The notes: a model not told the origin generated them from the sequence alone. A stretch of 64,000 nt of DNA from Mesorhizobium huakuii (GCF_030160235.1 NZ_BSNY01000021.1:330051-394050); one strand, 5' to 3'. Shown: positions 9,578 to 18,379, counted from the stretch's first letter. Numbers and translations: made by a program.

Positions 9578-9624
9578 AGGACGCTCCCGATCGTCAAAGC
9601 CAGCGCCGCCCTCATTGCCCAGCC

Positions 9625-9659
9625 GGCCATTTCTCCCCTCGGAACGGGAAGAAATGGCC
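9625..9659 (+). terminator. Strong hairpin downstream of the cyclodeaminase-family gene
   Basis: GGCCATTTCT and AGAAATGGCC are perfectly inverted; CCC/GGG extend the stem inside. It sits between the cyclodeaminase-family stop and the FAD oxidase start. No T-run follows, so termination is probable rather than shown. Confidence 0.45.
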
Positions 9660-9723
9660 GCGCGATGACCGAGATAAGGTCGCGCCGTTTGACTGGATAC
9701 GAAATCGTTTTTACGACTGCCGG

Positions 9724-10857
9724 ATGCAGTCGAGTCCTCCCCAAAAAATCGTCGTCATCGGTGGTGGCATTGCCGGCCTTTCGCTTGCGGCGGCCGTGCG
9801 GGATTGGGCTGAAGTCATCGTCCTCGAGCGCGAGCCACATCTTGGCTACCACGCCAGCGGCCGTTCCGCCGCTCTGTTCACCGAGACCTACGGCAACCGG
9901 CTGGTGCGCGCGCTGACGCTGGCCAGCCGGCAGCAAATCGTCGAGGGCGGCTTCGTCGCCCATCGGCGCGGCGCGCTGCATGTCGGCTGGAAAGGCGATG
10001 GCGCCGCGATCGACCGGCTGGCCGATGAATTGCAGGCGCTGGTGCCCAGCGTGCGCCGCCTGTCGGCGGCCGAACTCCACGCGCTGGTTCCCGCCATTGC
10101 CGCTGAAGCCACTTGCGGCGGCGCCTATGAGCCGGACGCGCTGGATATCGACACCGGCAAGATGCTGGCCGCGTGCGCCTCGGCGCTGAAGGCCGGCGGC
10201 GGCACGATCCGCACCGGCGAGGAGGTGCGCGCCATTTCGCAAGACGGCGGCGGCCTGCGCGTGGAAACGAGCGCCGGTGTCTACCCGGCCGACATCGTCG
10301 TCAACGCCGCCGGCGCCTGGGTCGATGTCGTCGCCGGCATGGCCGGGCTCTCCGGCCTCGGCTTCCAGCCGAAACGCCGCACCGCCTTCCTGTTCGATCC
10401 GCCCGCGGGCACCGACATCGCCGGCTGGCCGCTGGTGGTCGACCTGCATGAACAGTTCTACTTCAAGCCCGACGCCGGCAGGCTGATCGGCTCGCTCGCC
10501 GACGAGACCGACTCCGAGCCTTGCGACGCATGGCCGGAAGACATCGATGTCGCCATCGCGGTCGACCGCATCGAGCAGGCGACGTCGATGCGCATCGGCC
10601 GTCCGTCGACACCATGGGCGGGCCTGCGCACCTTCGCGCCCGACCGCTCGCCGGTCGCCGGCTTCGACCCGCGCCTGCCCGGCTTCTTCTGGCTCGGCGG
10701 CCAGGGCGGCTACGGTTTCCAGGTATCGCTGACCTTGGCCCGGCTGAGCGCGGCGCTGATGCGCGGCGAGCCCCTGCCAGAAGATGTCACGGCGCTCGGC
10801 GTCACCGCCGCGGCGCTGGCGCCCGACCGTTTCCTGGTCCCGGCGACCACGCCATGA
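9724..10857 (+). CDS. FAD-dependent amino-acid/amine oxidoreductase (DAO family)
   Basis: DadA/ThiO/glycine-oxidase-like flavoprotein of 377 residues. The ADP-binding motif KIVVIGGGIAGLS lies at residues 8-20, then YHASGRSAALFTETYG, a typical DAO-family substrate-side loop. The C-terminus has WAGLRTFAPDRSPVAG and FFWLGGQGGYGFQVS, the FAD-contacting end. It probably oxidises a D-amino acid, glycine derivative or secondary amine. Its last four bases overlap the start of the DUF1275 gene (ATGA), so the two are co-translated. Confidence 0.88.
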   Translation: MQSSPPQKIVVIGGGIAGLSLAAAVRDWAEVIVLEREPHLGYHASGRSAALFTETYGNRLVRALTLASRQQIVEGGFVAHRRGALHVGWKGDGAAIDRLADELQALVPSVRRLSAAELHALVPAIAAEATCGGAYEPDALDIDTGKMLAACASALKAGGGTIRTGEEVRAISQDGGGLRVETSAGVYPADIVVNAAGAWVDVVAGMAGLSGLGFQPKRRTAFLFDPPAGTDIAGWPLVVDLHEQFYFKPDAGRLIGSLADETDSEPCDAWPEDIDVAIAVDRIEQATSMRIGRPSTPWAGLRTFAPDRSPVAGFDPRLPGFFWLGGQGGYGFQVSLTLARLSAALMRGEPLPEDVTALGVTAAALAPDRFLVPATTP

Positions 10858-11537
10858 AGCCCACGCTGCCGCTGCTGCTCAGCCTCAATGGCGGTTATGT
10901 CGACACGGCCGGCTTCCTGGCGCTGCAAGGCCTGTTCACCGCGCATGTGACGGGGAATTTCGTCACGCTCGGCGCCTCGCTCGTGCTCGGCATTTCGGGC
11001 GTGCTGGCAAAACTGCTGGCGCTGCCGGTGTTCTGCATCGTCGTCATCCTGACCCGGCTGGCAGGCGAGCATTTGCGCCGGCGCGGACATCAGGCGCTCG
11101 GAGTGCTGCTGGCGACCAAACTGGCGCTGCTCGTCATCGGCGCGGCGCTGGCGATCCGCTTTGGCCCCTTCGCCAGCGGCGACGGCGCGGCCGCGATCGT
11201 CACCGGCATGGTGCTGGTCGCCGCCATGGCGATCCAGAACGCGGTGCACCGGGTCCATCTCGCGGCAGCCCCGCCCTCGACGCTGATGACCGGCACCACC
11301 ACCCAGATCATGATCGACCTCGCCGATCTCATCGGCGGCCCGGCGCCGGAGGCGCGGCCGGCGCTCATTGCCCGCCTGCGGCGCATGGCGGCGGCGGTCG
11401 CCGTCTTCGCCGCCGGCTGCGCTGCTGCCGCGCTCGGCTTCGCCTACGCCAATGTCTGGTGTTTTATTGTCCCGCCGGTGATCGCGCTCGCCGCGCTGTT
11501 GCTGCGGCTTACAGGGCCGGATGGGGAAGCCAAATAG
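10854..11537 (+). CDS. DUF1275 (YoaK-family) membrane protein
   Basis: Inner-membrane protein of 227 residues with about six hydrophobic segments. The DUF1275 signature is clear near the N-terminus (NGGYVDTAGFLALQGLFTAH, then TGNFV) and in the middle (MAIQNAVHR, TGTTTQ). Family function is unknown; a transport-like role is often guessed. It starts inside the stop of the flavoprotein gene (ATGA overlap), so it may act with that enzyme, for example on its substrate or product. No start other than the ATG at 10854 is needed. Confidence 0.88.
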   Translation: MKPTLPLLLSLNGGYVDTAGFLALQGLFTAHVTGNFVTLGASLVLGISGVLAKLLALPVFCIVVILTRLAGEHLRRRGHQALGVLLATKLALLVIGAALAIRFGPFASGDGAAAIVTGMVLVAAMAIQNAVHRVHLAAAPPSTLMTGTTTQIMIDLADLIGGPAPEARPALIARLRRMAAAVAVFAAGCAAAALGFAYANVWCFIVPPVIALAALLLRLTGPDGEAK

Positions 11538-11543
11538 CGGCCC

Positions 11544-12008
11544 TCAACCTTCGTCCGTCCAGATCAGGCGCAGCAGGCGCAGCAGCGTCGCCCGCTCCTT
11601 CTTCGTCAGCCTGTGCAGAAACCTGTCCTCGTGCCGGCGAACCTGTCGCCGCCAGCGAGGCATCGCCTGTCTGGCCGCCGGCGTCAGGGTCAGCATCCGC
11701 ACGCGCCTGTCCCCGGCATGGTCGTCGCGCTCGACCAGCCCGCGCTCTTCCAGTTCGGCAAGCAGCGGCGCCATGTTGGCGCTCTTCATGCCGAGCAGGC
11801 GGCACAGTTCCGCGGCGCGGATGCCTGGCCGCTCATCGATCAGCGCCAGCATGCCATAGGTGACCGGGCGCAGACCCGCTTCGGTCAGTTCGACCGCGAA
11901 ATCGTTGAGCGCGAAAGCCGAGGCCCGCTTGAGATTGTAGCCGACCTGCGCATCGAGCGCGTCCTCGGACATCATTTTCGGCATGGTGCGAGGCTGGGTT
12001 TCGTCCAT
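11544..12008 (-). CDS. MarR-family regulator of the hydroxycinnamate genes
   Basis: Winged-helix repressor of 154 residues. The DNA-binding region contains IRAAELCRLLGMKSANMAPLL and the wing ERDDHAGDRRVRMLTLT, with the D-x-R-D-x-R pattern of MarR proteins. It is divergent from the hydroxycinnamoyl-CoA hydratase/lyase gene. Two copies of the same palindrome lie between them, which fits autorepression and repression of the catabolic genes, relieved by a hydroxycinnamoyl-CoA or free acid. The effector is inferred from the neighbours. Start ATG at 12008; ATG at 11984 is also possible. Confidence 0.88.
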   Translation of the reverse strand: MDETQPRTMPKMMSEDALDAQVGYNLKRASAFALNDFAVELTEAGLRPVTYGMLALIDERPGIRAAELCRLLGMKSANMAPLLAELEERGLVERDDHAGDRRVRMLTLTPAARQAMPRWRRQVRRHEDRFLHRLTKKERATLLRLLRLIWTDEG

Positions 12009-12052
12009 GCCAACCGATCGCCGCGATGCCGGCTCTTGTCAAGCGAAAAAGA

Positions 12053-12090
12053 CTATGCGACATAGCAATCGAGATCGCTATGCTCCATAG
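12053..12090. promoter_or_regulatory. Twin MarR operator palindromes
   Basis: CTATG-N3-CATAG occurs twice (12053-12065 and 12078-12090, centres 25 bp apart), each followed by CAAT. They lie in the divergent region between the marR-type gene and the hydratase/lyase gene. Duplication of one palindrome at this place is good evidence for an operator pair. Confidence 0.65.
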
Positions 12091-12098
12091 CAATTTTC

Positions 12099-12122
12099 CA
12101 TGACTGTGATCATGACTGTGAT
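12099..12122 (+). repeat. 12-bp perfect tandem repeat in the hydratase/lyase leader
   Basis: CATGACTGTGAT is repeated twice head to tail, directly after the operator pair and 20 bases before the start codon. Confidence 0.7.
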
Positions 12123-12142
12123 GGAGCGGGAGGAGACCGACC

Positions 12143-12958
12143 ATGACCGATGAGACCGTTGCCTTCGACGTCGAAAACGGCATCGCCTGGGTGCGCTTCA
12201 ACCGGCCGGACAAGCGCAACTGCATGAACCCGGCACTCAACCGGCGCATGATGGAGGTTCTGGACGAACTCGAGTATCGCGCCGATGTTGGCGTGCTGGT
12301 GCTGTCGGGCGAAGGCAGCGCCTGGTCGGCGGGCATGGACCTCAAGGAGTATTTCCGCGAGACCGAGGCCAAGGGGTTGGGCGCCGTCCGCAAGGCGCAA
12401 TCCGAAGCCTATGGCTGGTGGCGGCGCCTGCGCTGGTACGGCAAGCCGACCATCGCCATGGTCAATGGCTGGTGTTTCGGCGGCGGCTATGGCCCGCTCT
12501 TCGCTTGCGACCTCGCCTTTGCCGCCGACGAGGCGCAGTTCGCTTTGTCCGAGATCAACTGGGGCATCCTGCCCGGCGGCGGCGCCACCAAGGTGGTGGT
12601 CGACCTCCTGTCGATGCGCGACGCCATGTATCACGCGCTGACCGGCGAACTGATCGACGGCAGGAAGGCCGCCGCCTGGAAGCTGGTCAATGAAAGCCTG
12701 CCATTGGCGGAGCTGAAGGCGCGGGTTACCGAGGTTGCCAACATCCTTCTGAAGAAGAACCCGATCGCGCTGAAGGCGACCAAGGACGCCATCCGCCGTG
12801 TGAGCGAAATGACCTACGACAATGCCGAGGACTATCTGGTCCGCGCCCAGGAGGCGGCCAACTCGCACGACAATGAGGGCCGCAAGGAAGGCATCCGCCA
12901 GTTCATCGACGAGAAGAGCTACAAGCCGGGTCTCGGCGCTTACGACAAGGCCAGATGA
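12143..12958 (+). CDS. ech: p-Hydroxycinnamoyl-CoA hydratase/lyase (feruloyl-CoA hydratase)
   Basis: Crotonase-fold enzyme of 271 residues that hydrates feruloyl- or coumaroyl-CoA and cleaves it to vanillin or 4-hydroxybenzaldehyde plus acetyl-CoA. The HCHL-specific stretches are present: WSAGMDLKEYFRE, AMVNGWCFGGGYGP (oxyanion hole) and SEINWGI with Glu137 at the catalytic position. It has GGGAGGAGACCGACC before the ATG. It is followed 51 bases on by an acyl-CoA ligase gene and controlled by a divergent MarR gene, the usual ferulate catabolic layout. No vanillin dehydrogenase gene is in the window. Confidence 0.9.
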   Translation: MTDETVAFDVENGIAWVRFNRPDKRNCMNPALNRRMMEVLDELEYRADVGVLVLSGEGSAWSAGMDLKEYFRETEAKGLGAVRKAQSEAYGWWRRLRWYGKPTIAMVNGWCFGGGYGPLFACDLAFAADEAQFALSEINWGILPGGGATKVVVDLLSMRDAMYHALTGELIDGRKAAAWKLVNESLPLAELKARVTEVANILLKKNPIALKATKDAIRRVSEMTYDNAEDYLVRAQEAANSHDNEGRKEGIRQFIDEKSYKPGLGAYDKAR

Positions 12959-13009
12959 CGCGATAAGCCAACGACACGAGCCAACGACGCAATCTGGGAG
13001 GAGATGCGC

Positions 13010-14524
13010 ATGCCGGCCTTGACGATTTCTGACCCGGTGGCCCTGCATGCCGGCGCGCAGCCGGACCGTGTCGCCTGCGTCGACCTGGCCTCCGGCCGGC
13101 GCTGGACCTATGCCGCGCTTGACGAAGCCGTACAGCGCGCTGTGCGCGTTCTCGAAACCGGCTACGGCGTCAAGCCTGGGCAACGGATCGCCACGCTTGC
13201 CCGCAACAGCGCCGATCTTCTGATCCTGCAGCAGGCCGCAATGCGGCTCGGCGCCATCTTCGTGCCGGTCAACTGGCGGCTTGCCGGTGCTGAACAGCAG
13301 GCGATCCTTGCCGATTGCGATCCGGCGCTGCTGTTGCATGACGCCGCCCCGCAGGCGGCATTGCCGGAGCGCTGCATCCCTGTCGATATCGCCGCCTTTG
13401 CGGCAGCGGTCGAGGCAGGGCCGCCGGCGCCGCGCCGTCGCCTGCCCGCCGACGATGCGCCCTCGATCATCCTCTACACATCGGGCACGTCGGGCCGGCC
13501 AAAGGGCGTCATCGTCACCGAACGCAACGCCTTCGCCACGGCGGTCAATTTCGGCGTGCTCGGCCGCGTCGGCAATGCCAGCATCTTCCTCTGCGACGCG
13601 CCGATGTTCCACGTCATCGGCCTCATCACCAGCCTGCGCCCGACGCTGCTTCAGGGCGGCACGGTGCTGATCTCGCCCGGCTTCGATGCCGGCGCCACCA
13701 ATCGCCGCCTCGCCGATCCCACTCTTGGCGTCACCCACTATTTCTGCGTGCCGCAGATGGCCAGGATGCTGCGCGACCACCCCGACTTCACGCCGTCGCG
13801 CTGGACCTCGCTCACCGCCATCTTCACCGGCGGCGCGCCAAATCCGGCCACGGACATCCGCTGGTGGCTGGCCCAGGGCGTGCGCATGGCCGACGGCTTC
13901 GGCATGACAGAGGCAGGAACGGTGCTCGGCATGCCGGTCGAGGCCGGCCGCATCGCCGGCAAGGCAGGCTCGGCCGGCCTGCCGGCGCCGACGATCGGCC
14001 TGCGCCTCGTCGACGACGACGGCCGCGACGTCGCGACCGGGGAGCCCGGCGAGATATGGCTGTCCGGCCCCTCCATCACGCCAGGCTACTGGAACCGACC
14101 GGAAGAGACGCAGCGCGCCTTCACCGCCGATGGCTGGTTCCGCACCGGCGACATCGCGCGACACGACGATGAAGGTTTCGTCACCCTCGTCGACCGTCGC
14201 AAGGACATGTTCATTTCCGGTGGCGAGAACGTCTATCCCGTCGAAATCGAGACAGCCTTGCTCGACCATCCCGGCATCGCCGAAGTCGCCGTGATCGGCA
14301 TCGCCGACGCGCGCTGGGGCGAAGTCGGGCGCGCCTTCGTCGTGGTCAAACCCGGATGCGTCGTCGACCCCGCCGATCTGGCAAGCCATTGCGGCGCCCG
14401 CATCGCCCGCTACAAGGTACCGAAAGAATTCCTGCTCACCGATGCGCTGCCGCGCACCGCATCCGGCAAGATCCAGAAACACATTTTACGCACATGGACG
14501 GCGCCCGCCGGCAGGCGGGACTGA
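13010..14524 (+). CDS. fcs: AMP-forming acyl-CoA ligase, probably feruloyl/coumaroyl-CoA synthetase
   Basis: ANL-superfamily ligase of 504 residues. Motifs in order: IILYTSGTSGRPKGVIVTE (A3), a substrate-side GGAPNP, DGFGMTEAG (A5), WFRTGDIARHD (A7) and a C-terminal RYKVPKEF...ASGKIQK with the acylating Lys. The ATG at 13010 has AGGAG six bases upstream, better than the ATG at 13004. Position directly behind the hydratase/lyase gene implies that it activates ferulate, coumarate or caffeate with CoA. Substrate is inferred from context; similar ligases activate other acids. Confidence 0.85.
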   Translation: MPALTISDPVALHAGAQPDRVACVDLASGRRWTYAALDEAVQRAVRVLETGYGVKPGQRIATLARNSADLLILQQAAMRLGAIFVPVNWRLAGAEQQAILADCDPALLLHDAAPQAALPERCIPVDIAAFAAAVEAGPPAPRRRLPADDAPSIILYTSGTSGRPKGVIVTERNAFATAVNFGVLGRVGNASIFLCDAPMFHVIGLITSLRPTLLQGGTVLISPGFDAGATNRRLADPTLGVTHYFCVPQMARMLRDHPDFTPSRWTSLTAIFTGGAPNPATDIRWWLAQGVRMADGFGMTEAGTVLGMPVEAGRIAGKAGSAGLPAPTIGLRLVDDDGRDVATGEPGEIWLSGPSITPGYWNRPEETQRAFTADGWFRTGDIARHDDEGFVTLVDRRKDMFISGGENVYPVEIETALLDHPGIAEVAVIGIADARWGEVGRAFVVVKPGCVVDPADLASHCGARIARYKVPKEFLLTDALPRTASGKIQKHILRTWTAPAGRRD

Positions 14525-14537
14525 GGCGGACCGCTGT

Positions 14538-15263
14538 TCAGCCATGTGGCGCGGAGCGGAAAATCGCCACCGCCGCCGCGACGATCTCCGCATTGTCCTT
14601 CGCCACCCTTCCATCGGCCAGCGTGTTGCCGTCTTCCAGCCCGACGCGCGTCGACCAGCGTCTTTGATGTGCCAGCTTCACGAACGGCCAGACCGTGGCG
14701 TCGGCGCCATGCAGCAGGATCGGCCGCCGCACTTCGGCGCGTTCGAGCACGGCGGCGATGCCGTGCACCTCGTCGAGTGCCTTGGCCAGGTCCGGAATGT
14801 CGATTTCGATCAGGATGCGCAGCACCCGGTCGTGGTCGGCAACGCCGATGAAGCGCTCGGCGTCTTCTACCGTGGCGAGCCCGGCCTCGATGCCGACGCC
14901 GTGCTGGCGCAGCAGTTCCATCACGGCGGGTGCATCGGCCTCGGAGAGATTGACCGAGGCGTAGTCCGGCAGTTCGCGCCAGCCGGCGATCGCCGCGCGG
15001 GTGCGCGCGACATCGTTCTCGATCCAGGCGCCGGTTGAGACACCGACCAGCGTGCCCGGGCAGGCCTTGCGCACGGCCAGCACCGTCGCATCGACGGCGG
15101 CGAGGCTCTCGCGCCCATCGGCGTCGCGCGGATGGATGTGCAGTTCGCCAGCACCCGCCGCGACGCAGGCCGCGGCATCGCTGGCCATGGCCTGTGCCGT
15201 CAGCGGCAGCCTCGGATGAAAATCGCGCGGACGCGCGCCGTTGATGCAGGCCTGGACGATCAT
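14538..15263 (-). CDS. BKACE-family enzyme (3-keto-5-aminohexanoate cleavage protein-like, DUF849)
   Basis: TIM-barrel beta-keto acid cleavage enzyme of 241 residues. The zinc-binding H-I-H-P-R-D lies at residues 42-47 after VAAGAGEL. Further family features are VGVSTGAWIE and ASVNLSE. These enzymes condense a beta-keto acid with acetyl-CoA to give acetoacetate plus a CoA ester; the specificity is not readable here. The ATG at 15263 has AGGG at good spacing; a TTG 12 bases upstream is unlikely. It is convergent with the CoA-ligase gene, so it probably belongs to another pathway. Confidence 0.85.
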   Translation of the reverse strand: MIVQACINGARPRDFHPRLPLTAQAMASDAAACVAAGAGELHIHPRDADGRESLAAVDATVLAVRKACPGTLVGVSTGAWIENDVARTRAAIAGWRELPDYASVNLSEADAPAVMELLRQHGVGIEAGLATVEDAERFIGVADHDRVLRILIEIDIPDLAKALDEVHGIAAVLERAEVRRPILLHGADATVWPFVKLAHQRRWSTRVGLEDGNTLADGRVAKDNAEIVAAAVAIFRSAPHG

Positions 15264-15339
15264 CGCCACCCTCAAAATCCAACCCTACCCTCACCATATC
15301 GCGCGGCAAAGAGCCAGACCTCGAGACTGCTGACAGGAC

Positions 15340-16953
15340 TCAGCCGTGCAACCCCTGCTTGATTGCCGCTGGAATGTTCATCTGTGCCTGCAGCGACGGG
15401 TAATAGTCGGGATCGCCGGCAACCGTCAGCGGATCGAGCTTCTGCGGCTTCAGTGCCGAGGGCACGATCTTCGCGAGAGGTGTCGCCGCCTCCGACAGTC
15501 TCACCAGCAACGGCATGTGCGCCTCGTCGGTGAAGCGTGGCCGCAGGTTGAGGTCGTGAGGCTCATCCTGGTCGAGGACGAGCGTCCACTGCGCCTGCGG
15601 CGGCAGCGTCTTGGCCCGCAGGGTCGGCGCCATACGCTCGAAGGCGACGGCGTGCTCGGCCATTCCTGCAAGATCAGCCATGGCTTGGGAAAGCGTTTCC
15701 TGCGCCTTTGCCAGGCCGAGCCCTGCGACCGCTTCGTCCGCCGAAGCATCGTCGAGATTGACCAGCCGCTTCTCGCCCGCGAAGGAAATCTCCTCGCTCG
15801 TGGCCGAAAATCCCGCTGCCAACCCAAGCGTCGCGTAGCGCGGGACACCATCGATGACGACAAGGTCGACCTGGGTTTCGTCGGCCTTGATGAGGCTTGC
15901 ATAGGGATCACCGCTATTGCCCCGCACCAGCATCAGGTCGGCGTATTTTCCGGCCTCGATCGAACCGAGATAACGGTCCCAGCGCAGCAGCCCCGCCGCG
16001 CCGATCGTCGCCATTGCGACGATGTCGCGCTGGCTGAAAAGCCCGCCATTCGTCTGGCTGTATTGCCAGATCACCTTCATCTCGTGCAGCAGGTTCTTGC
16101 TGCCGGTCGGCGACCAGTCCGAGCCGATGCCGATGCGCAGCCCGGCAGCCTTTGCCGCCACGATATCGGCTGTCTGGCCGTAAAGCATCAGATTGGAAAG
16201 CGGCGACCACACCATACCGGCACCGACCTGCGCCAACCGGTCGAAATCCTCGCGATGCAACGCATTGCAATGAATGCCGGTGAGCGACGGCGCGATCGCC
16301 CATTCGTTCGGCCCGATCCTGAGGTCCAGGAAATGCTTGCGCGCGCTGGCGTCAATCCCCTCGCTGAGGTGAAGCAACATGCATTTATGAGTCTTTAGAT
16401 ATTTCAGGAAAATGTCCTTCTTGCTTGCCGCGAAATCGGGAATCTGTGCCTGAGCATCGGGAAGATTGGCGTCGAGGCTCTCTTCCGCATTGCGCACCAA
16501 GCCGCGATATTTCCGCTTGATGCCCGCGGCGCTGAACAAGGTTAGCCCTTGCGAGGTGGTGGTGCCGCCGACAAGGCATTTGGCCTCGGTGTAGCGGGCG
16601 ATCGCCGGTGCAATGCCCGGCGCCTTGCCGAGAACCGTCATCGGCCCGCTGACCAATGCCTGATATTCGGGTTTGCCTTGCCACCCGGCCCGGTTCTTGT
16701 AGGGCTTCGGCACCGCCCACAATTTCAATATGTCGTAGGCGAGATGATTGTGGAGTTCGATCAGGCCGGGAAAGAACGTTCCGCCGGTTACCACTGGCGA
16801 CAGATGTTCTAAGCCCGGCGGTGGCGCAACTGAAGCATCCGTCACTGCGACAATGCGATTGCCTTCGATCCATATGATCGCGTCGGCAAGCACACTGAAC
16901 GCCGCGTCCATCTGCACGACGCGTCCGCGATACGCACGTTTGCTGGCTTGCAT
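15340..16953 (-). CDS. Amidohydrolase-superfamily metal-dependent hydrolase
   Basis: 537 residues from the ATG at 16953, which has GGAGG five bases upstream. The metal motif H-N-H is at residues 68-70 (FFPGLIELHNHLAYD). A later GIHCNALHREDF and GIGSDWSPTGSKNLLHEM supply the other metal ligands, typical of the cytosine-deaminase/ATZ-like branch that acts on C-N bonds. The C-terminal 120 residues are an extra region beyond the usual barrel. Substrate unknown. It lies upstream of the BKACE gene on the same strand, 76 bases away, so co-transcription is possible. Confidence 0.82.
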   Translation of the reverse strand: MQASKRAYRGRVVQMDAAFSVLADAIIWIEGNRIVAVTDASVAPPPGLEHLSPVVTGGTFFPGLIELHNHLAYDILKLWAVPKPYKNRAGWQGKPEYQALVSGPMTVLGKAPGIAPAIARYTEAKCLVGGTTTSQGLTLFSAAGIKRKYRGLVRNAEESLDANLPDAQAQIPDFAASKKDIFLKYLKTHKCMLLHLSEGIDASARKHFLDLRIGPNEWAIAPSLTGIHCNALHREDFDRLAQVGAGMVWSPLSNLMLYGQTADIVAAKAAGLRIGIGSDWSPTGSKNLLHEMKVIWQYSQTNGGLFSQRDIVAMATIGAAGLLRWDRYLGSIEAGKYADLMLVRGNSGDPYASLIKADETQVDLVVIDGVPRYATLGLAAGFSATSEEISFAGEKRLVNLDDASADEAVAGLGLAKAQETLSQAMADLAGMAEHAVAFERMAPTLRAKTLPPQAQWTLVLDQDEPHDLNLRPRFTDEAHMPLLVRLSEAATPLAKIVPSALKPQKLDPLTVAGDPDYYPSLQAQMNIPAAIKQGLHG

Positions 16954-17086
16954 GGTACCCTCCGCTTCTTCAAACCTGCATAGGCGCAAGATTGAGGCCG
17001 GCGGATCGCGCCATGGAACAATTCCAGGGAAAGGCCAAACCAAATGAGCAGGTAGGCCTGTTCAGCGATTCGATTTCTCAATCGGC

Positions 17087-17872
17087 CTAGTTCGACTTCG
17101 GCGCTTTCCAGATCAGCGTGTGCCGGTCGTCCGGATGCGGCCGGCTGACACTGGCGAACTGTGGCGGCGCCATGGCCCTCAGCCAACGGTCGTCGCCCAT
17201 GAAGGTGGGAACCCCGAAAGGAAGATCGCGTCGCGGGATCACCGCATAGTCGGCTTCGACCAGCTGGGCGCCATAGTTCGATCCGGCGGCATTACCGCCC
17301 GCGTCGGCAGTGACGATACCGCGCAGCGTGACGATCGCCGTCCGCCAGGCGTTGGCGAGGACCTGCGGATCGTGACTGCTGGGGTGTGGAAGCTTGAACA
17401 CCTGCGTGCCGGCCTTGCCGGGCCATTTGGCGACGGCGCGCTGGGCCTGCGCGCCGAAAGCAATGATCGCCTGCACTTTCGGTCCCTTCGCCATGTCGAA
17501 CAGTGCGTTGCGCCACGCCAGATGCGCCGGTTCGTCCAGGACATCGTCGCCGCCTGCGCTCTGGCTCGGGATAAGTGCGTAGGCGAAGGCGTTGAGACAG
17601 AGATAGGACTGGGTGAGGCCAAGCTTGGCGAGAAACCCCTGGACCCTCTGGCCAGCATCGCCGACCAATGTTCTCAGCGCCACCCTTTCAGTTGCACCGG
17701 GATCGGACGCAATGCACAAAACCCGCGCCGAACCATCCAACCTGCCCCGATAGAAGACCGGGCCCCAGTCATACCAGAAGAAATCCTTGAACGGCGCGTA
17801 GTCGGGCACGTCGGCGAAGTGCTGGGCAAAAGCCGCAGGTGGGCCGGGATCGAATTCGACGGCATTGCTCAT
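17087..17872 (-). CDS. Uracil-DNA glycosylase-superfamily protein
   Basis: 261 residues. The superfamily motif 1 region reads VLCIASDPGATE; a second typical block is FKLPHPSSHDP, the His-containing motif 2 of families 4/5-like proteins. It may remove uracil from DNA, but this branch often carries untested variants. No Fe-S cysteine set is evident at the N-terminus. It is upstream of and on the same strand as the amidohydrolase gene, 133 bases apart. A 7+7 palindrome lies just upstream of the start. Confidence 0.78.
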   Translation of the reverse strand: MSNAVEFDPGPPAAFAQHFADVPDYAPFKDFFWYDWGPVFYRGRLDGSARVLCIASDPGATERVALRTLVGDAGQRVQGFLAKLGLTQSYLCLNAFAYALIPSQSAGGDDVLDEPAHLAWRNALFDMAKGPKVQAIIAFGAQAQRAVAKWPGKAGTQVFKLPHPSSHDPQVLANAWRTAIVTLRGIVTADAGGNAAGSNYGAQLVEADYAVIPRRDLPFGVPTFMGDDRWLRAMAPPQFASVSRPHPDDRHTLIWKAPKSN

Positions 17873-18187
17873 GATCCACCTGCAGTGGTTTGAATGCAGA
17901 AAGAATTCATCGACAATTTTACTGACATTAATACTATATCAATGTCATATTCAAGCCACCGGCGAAATTCAGTTCCCGATAAACTTCGGGTGGCGGCCCC
18001 GGATGCAATCCACGCGGAAGCGCGTCATTGGACGGGCCGGACGATCATCAACATCTCCTGCTGACAGAGCGCCCTGCCTTCCCTCCAGGCATCAATCGGC
18101 ATTTGATTAAAACCCGCCTGTGGATATTTACCCCGCATTCCGCCGGGCCAGCCAAGATACATTAGGGCGGGATCATGGAGGGAACCA
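17873..18187. other. Divergent intergenic region, 315 bp
   Basis: Separates the glycosylase-family gene (leftward) from the small gene at 18188 (rightward). The glycosylase-proximal third is AT-rich and holds a palindrome; the rest shows no feature I can name apart from a low-quality leftward reading frame. Confidence 0.6.
17923..17947. promoter_or_regulatory. Palindrome upstream of the glycosylase-family gene
   Basis: TGACATT and AATGTCA are perfectly inverted around an 11-base AT-only-but-one centre, 51-75 bases from the start codon. It looks like an operator over the promoter. No adjacent regulator gene identifies the protein. Confidence 0.5.
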
Positions 18188-18379
18188 TTGACCAGCGATT
18201 TTTCAGCCGCCCGCATCCATCTCGAACGCGCCTATCACTATCTGCGCGGCAATGACGAGACGAGCCGTTCGGCATGCGAGGCGCTCGACCTGCTGATCGA
18301 AATGGTGGCGGAGGCACAATACAGGCGGCCCGAGGCTGGGGTGCTGGACTTTCCGCAAGCGACGGCGCGGCAACTCTGA
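18188..18379 (+). CDS. Small conserved-looking protein, 63 residues
   Basis: I do not recognise a family. It starts at a TTG with GGAGGG five bases upstream, a strong site that supports translation. The sequence is helical and charged (ARIHLERAYHYLRGNDETS, then ALDLLIEMVAEAQYRR), without membrane segment or cysteine. Its stop abuts the stop of the PAS-GGDEF-EAL gene coming from the other side. Function unknown. Confidence 0.6.
   Translation: MTSDFSAARIHLERAYHYLRGNDETSRSACEALDLLIEMVAEAQYRRPEAGVLDFPQATARQL

Noticed and set aside
12110-14482. 790-codon leftward open frame opposite the hydratase/lyase and CoA-ligase genes
   Set aside because: A shadow of two well-supported genes in high-GC DNA; its translation is Arg/Gly/His-rich without motifs.
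18025-18216. Leftward 63-codon frame opposite the start of the small gene at 18188
   Set aside because: It overlaps the better-supported rightward gene start, has no ribosome site at any of its ATGs, and resembles no protein I know.
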